Below are positions 4,898-6,646 of a stretch of DNA of 6,646 nt, piece by piece (position 1 is the first letter of the stretch; every line of letters begins with the position of its first letter). The translations under genes and the position numbers were made by a program. The DNA comes from Bacillota bacterium (GTDB lineage: Bacteria; Bacillota; Bacilli; Bacillales; Cytobacillaceae). Under the pieces are notes generated by a model. It searched no databases. It was not told the DNA's origin and saw only the letters and a program-made list of their open reading frames with translations. Location: positions 1 to 6,646 of the forward strand of contig JAUZPT010000165.1 of NCBI GenBank assembly GCA_030705745.1, in the 5' to 3' direction.

Positions 4898-6646
4898 TTA
4901 TTCAGTCGATACGGACGGGTCTGCTTGTTCTTTTGTTGGGAGGACTTGAACAAAATGTTCTTGAGGATCATCTAGCAATTTTCGAAGTTCCGATGCTTCC
5001 TCGTGCTGACCATCTGTTAAAAGAATATCCACATACCTGCCCAATAGTTCATTAATATCTTTTTTTCCTTTTTCACCTAAAGAAGAAATGGAAACATTAG
5101 CTCCTTTTGCGATTCTCCGCATAAGGGCTTCTTTTGTCAAACCGAGCTGTGGCTGAAGCCAAAGGTAAATAACGCCTCCGGTCATGCCTGCACACATCCA
5201 TGGCCCAGGGTCCCCAAGAACAAGCGCACGGCCGTTTGTCATATATTCGAAAGCAAAGCCCTTAATATTGGCATTTGCCCCGATATTGCCTGCTTCTTCT
5301 TCAGGAAGCGGACGAGCGATACGGCCACCGATAATCATATCGGCACCTGAAAGACGGATTCCAGCACGTGCGTCAGCATTTCCTTGTGCGACCAATAGGC
5401 CTTTTTGAGCACCGTAGCCAAAACCTTTTCCGACAGAACCGTTATACAAGCGCCCGTTTTTACCGGGAGATTTAAGAATGGTGATGCTGCCCCCAAAGGA
5501 AGTCTTGCCCGTTCCATCCTGCCCTCCGCCATTAATAACTAAATTGATTCCGTCACTATTATATGCCCCCAAGCCATTCCCAGGTATTGAACCGTTGCGA
5601 TAAGCGAGGGAAAGGGATGGAAGTTTCATATATGAACCGTCCAGCCTTCCGCGCACACGGTGGCAGGAAACCCTGCTTCCGAGCACACGCTGTTCCGAAG
5701 TCACACTTAAAAATTCTCGAGAAGTTTGCAATTCCTCAATGCTTGCATCAAGATACTCTGCTCCAACAGCAACGTCCGCTTGCAATTCTGGAAGCAAGAT
5801 GGAGTTTTTCCGTCGGTTAAATGGCGTAATTTCAAGCGTTTTAATGAGTGTTGTCAGATCCAGCGAATGTTGTCCTTTGAGCTGTTCCAATAAATCGGAC
5901 TGTCCCACTGCTTCCTGTAGATTTTTTATTCCTGCAGAGGCGGCCAGTTCTTTTACTTCTCCTGCGAAAGCTGTAAAAAGGTTCATTAGACCTTGAACTG
6001 CTAAATCGAACTGGCGTGGAACAAATCGTCGCAATCCATGTTCCTTTGCCTGTATTTCCGAGTCAATTTGCGTAGCGATTCCGACATGGCAAGTGTCTAA
6101 ATGGCAGCCACGGCAAGTAGTGCAGCCGATTGCGAGCATCGAAAGTGTACCAAAGCCTACGCGGTTAGCACCAAGCAGCATGATCTTCACAACGTCAGAA
6201 GCACTCTTGATTCCACCGTCTGCCCAAATTTCGACCTGATCGCGCAGACCGCTTTCGAGAAGGGCATTATGGGCTGCTTTCACACCGATTTCAACAGGGA
6301 GTCCTACGTGTTGCAGGGCGTGTATTCTGGCTGCACCTGTTCCACCGTCAAAGCCGCTTAACGTAATGATATCGGCACCAGCCTTGGCTATTCCGACTGC
6401 AATTGTTCCGATATTTGGAACGATCGGAACCTTGACGGCAATTTTAGCCTGATCATTGGCTGTTTTTAACTCGGTAATCATTTGTGCCAGATCTTCGATC
6501 GAATAAATATCATGGTTATTCGATGGAGAAATCAAATCGGATCCGATTGTTGCATTTCTTGCTTCTGCTATTTTTGCGGTTACTTTTGAGCCGGGAAGAT
6601 GTCCGCCTTCACCAGGCTTTGCTCCCTGGCCAATTTTTATTTCCAA
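4898..6646 (-). CDS. gltB: Glutamate synthase large-subunit-type protein, C-terminal part (5' end outside window)
   Basis: GOGAT large subunits make glutamate from 2-oxoglutarate and glutamine-derived ammonia. Only the last 582 residues are present. The reading frame is open to the window edge, and the TTG at 6646-6644 is an internal Leu codon, not a start, because the family motif GQGAKPGEGGHLPG begins five residues later. Numbering from the edge, the FMN-binding synthase barrel covers about 1-225, with SGFDGGTGAA (97-106), WADGGI (141-146), GANRVGFGT (159-167) and the Fe-S cluster motif GCTTCRGCHLDTCHVG (174-189). Cys175, 181 and 186 match the 3Fe-4S ligands of classical enzymes; Cys178 is extra, and His187 replaces the usual Pro. 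A linker (about 230-345) precedes the C-terminal glycine-rich GXGXG domain (350-500), which reads differently from the classical GltB version. The missing part should hold the N-terminal amidotransferase and central domains. No gltD small subunit is visible. Family is clear; whether this is the main GOGAT or a related enzyme is open. Confidence 0.88.
   Translation of the reverse strand: MEIKIGQGAKPGEGGHLPGSKVTAKIAEARNATIGSDLISPSNNHDIYSIEDLAQMITELKTANDQAKIAVKVPIVPNIGTIAVGIAKAGADIITLSGFDGGTGAARIHALQHVGLPVEIGVKAAHNALLESGLRDQVEIWADGGIKSASDVVKIMLLGANRVGFGTLSMLAIGCTTCRGCHLDTCHVGIATQIDSEIQAKEHGLRRFVPRQFDLAVQGLMNLFTAFAGEVKELAASAGIKNLQEAVGQSDLLEQLKGQHSLDLTTLIKTLEITPFNRRKNSILLPELQADVAVGAEYLDASIEELQTSREFLSVTSEQRVLGSRVSCHRVRGRLDGSYMKLPSLSLAYRNGSIPGNGLGAYNSDGINLVINGGGQDGTGKTSFGGSITILKSPGKNGRLYNGSVGKGFGYGAQKGLLVAQGNADARAGIRLSGADMIIGGRIARPLPEEEAGNIGANANIKGFAFEYMTNGRALVLGDPGPWMCAGMTGGVIYLWLQPQLGLTKEALMRRIAKGANVSISSLGEKGKKDINELLGRYVDILLTDGQHEEASELRKLLDDPQEHFVQVLPTKEQADPSVSTE

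Noticed and set aside
5184..6361. Several + strand open frames of 74-86 codons opposite the glutamate synthase gene
   Set aside because: They overlap a clearly conserved coding region, lack convincing ribosome binding sites and resemble no family I know. They are shadows of the real frame.
6644..6646. TTG at the right edge as the start of the glutamate synthase gene
   Set aside because: The conserved GQGAKPGEGG motif lies inside the synthase domain of a roughly 1500-residue protein family, so the gene must continue beyond the window.
1..6646. Defence system, mobile element, CRISPR array or other new multi-gene system
   Set aside because: All five genes fall into known transport or metabolic families, and there are no transposases, direct-repeat arrays, tRNA-associated junctions or abrupt composition changes.

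Overview
The window looks like chromosomal DNA from a low-to-moderate-GC Gram-positive of the Bacillaceae type (Bacillus sensu lato). The reasons are purine-rich Shine-Dalgarno sequences before every complete gene, one convincing TTG start, a lipobox-type binding protein in place of a periplasmic one, compact intrinsic terminators with T-tracts, and protein sequences that read as Bacillus-like. The species cannot be named from this sequence.

Layout. Bases 27-3625 (+ strand) hold three co-directional genes of a dipeptide-type ABC importer: a lipoprotein substrate-binding protein (DppA-like), then the two inner-membrane permeases (DppB-like and DppC-like). A strong hairpin sits between dppA and dppB and probably lowers permease expression relative to the binding protein. 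The operon ends in a 13-bp hairpin (3621-3649) that also serves the convergent gene. On the - strand, 3656-4735 encodes a membrane protein of the aromatic acid exporter family (ArAE_1/DUF939, FUSC-like), with its own sigma-A-like promoter overlapping an inverted repeat. Further right, 4898-6646 (- strand) is the C-terminal 582 residues of a glutamate synthase (GOGAT) large-subunit-type protein. It ends in a textbook intrinsic terminator (4867-4896) and runs off the right edge of the window.

How they work together. DppA would capture dipeptides at the outer face of the membrane and DppBC would form the channel. The energising ATPases (DppD/DppF or OppD/OppF) are not in the window. Because a terminator and a convergent gene follow dppC, the ATPases must lie upstream of base 1 or elsewhere. 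An upstream position would give the order ATPase-ATPase-SBP-permease-permease known from the B. subtilis app operon. The GOGAT-like enzyme and the peptide importer both concern nitrogen and amino-acid supply, but they are separate transcription units and no direct link is visible.

I see no tRNA, rRNA, CRISPR array, insertion sequence or prophage gene, and no stretch over 300 bases without a gene. This is mostly an ordinary housekeeping/transport region. The features most worth a second look are the extra cysteine and divergent C-terminal domain of the GOGAT-like protein, the operator-like palindrome in the exporter promoter, and the missing ATPases.
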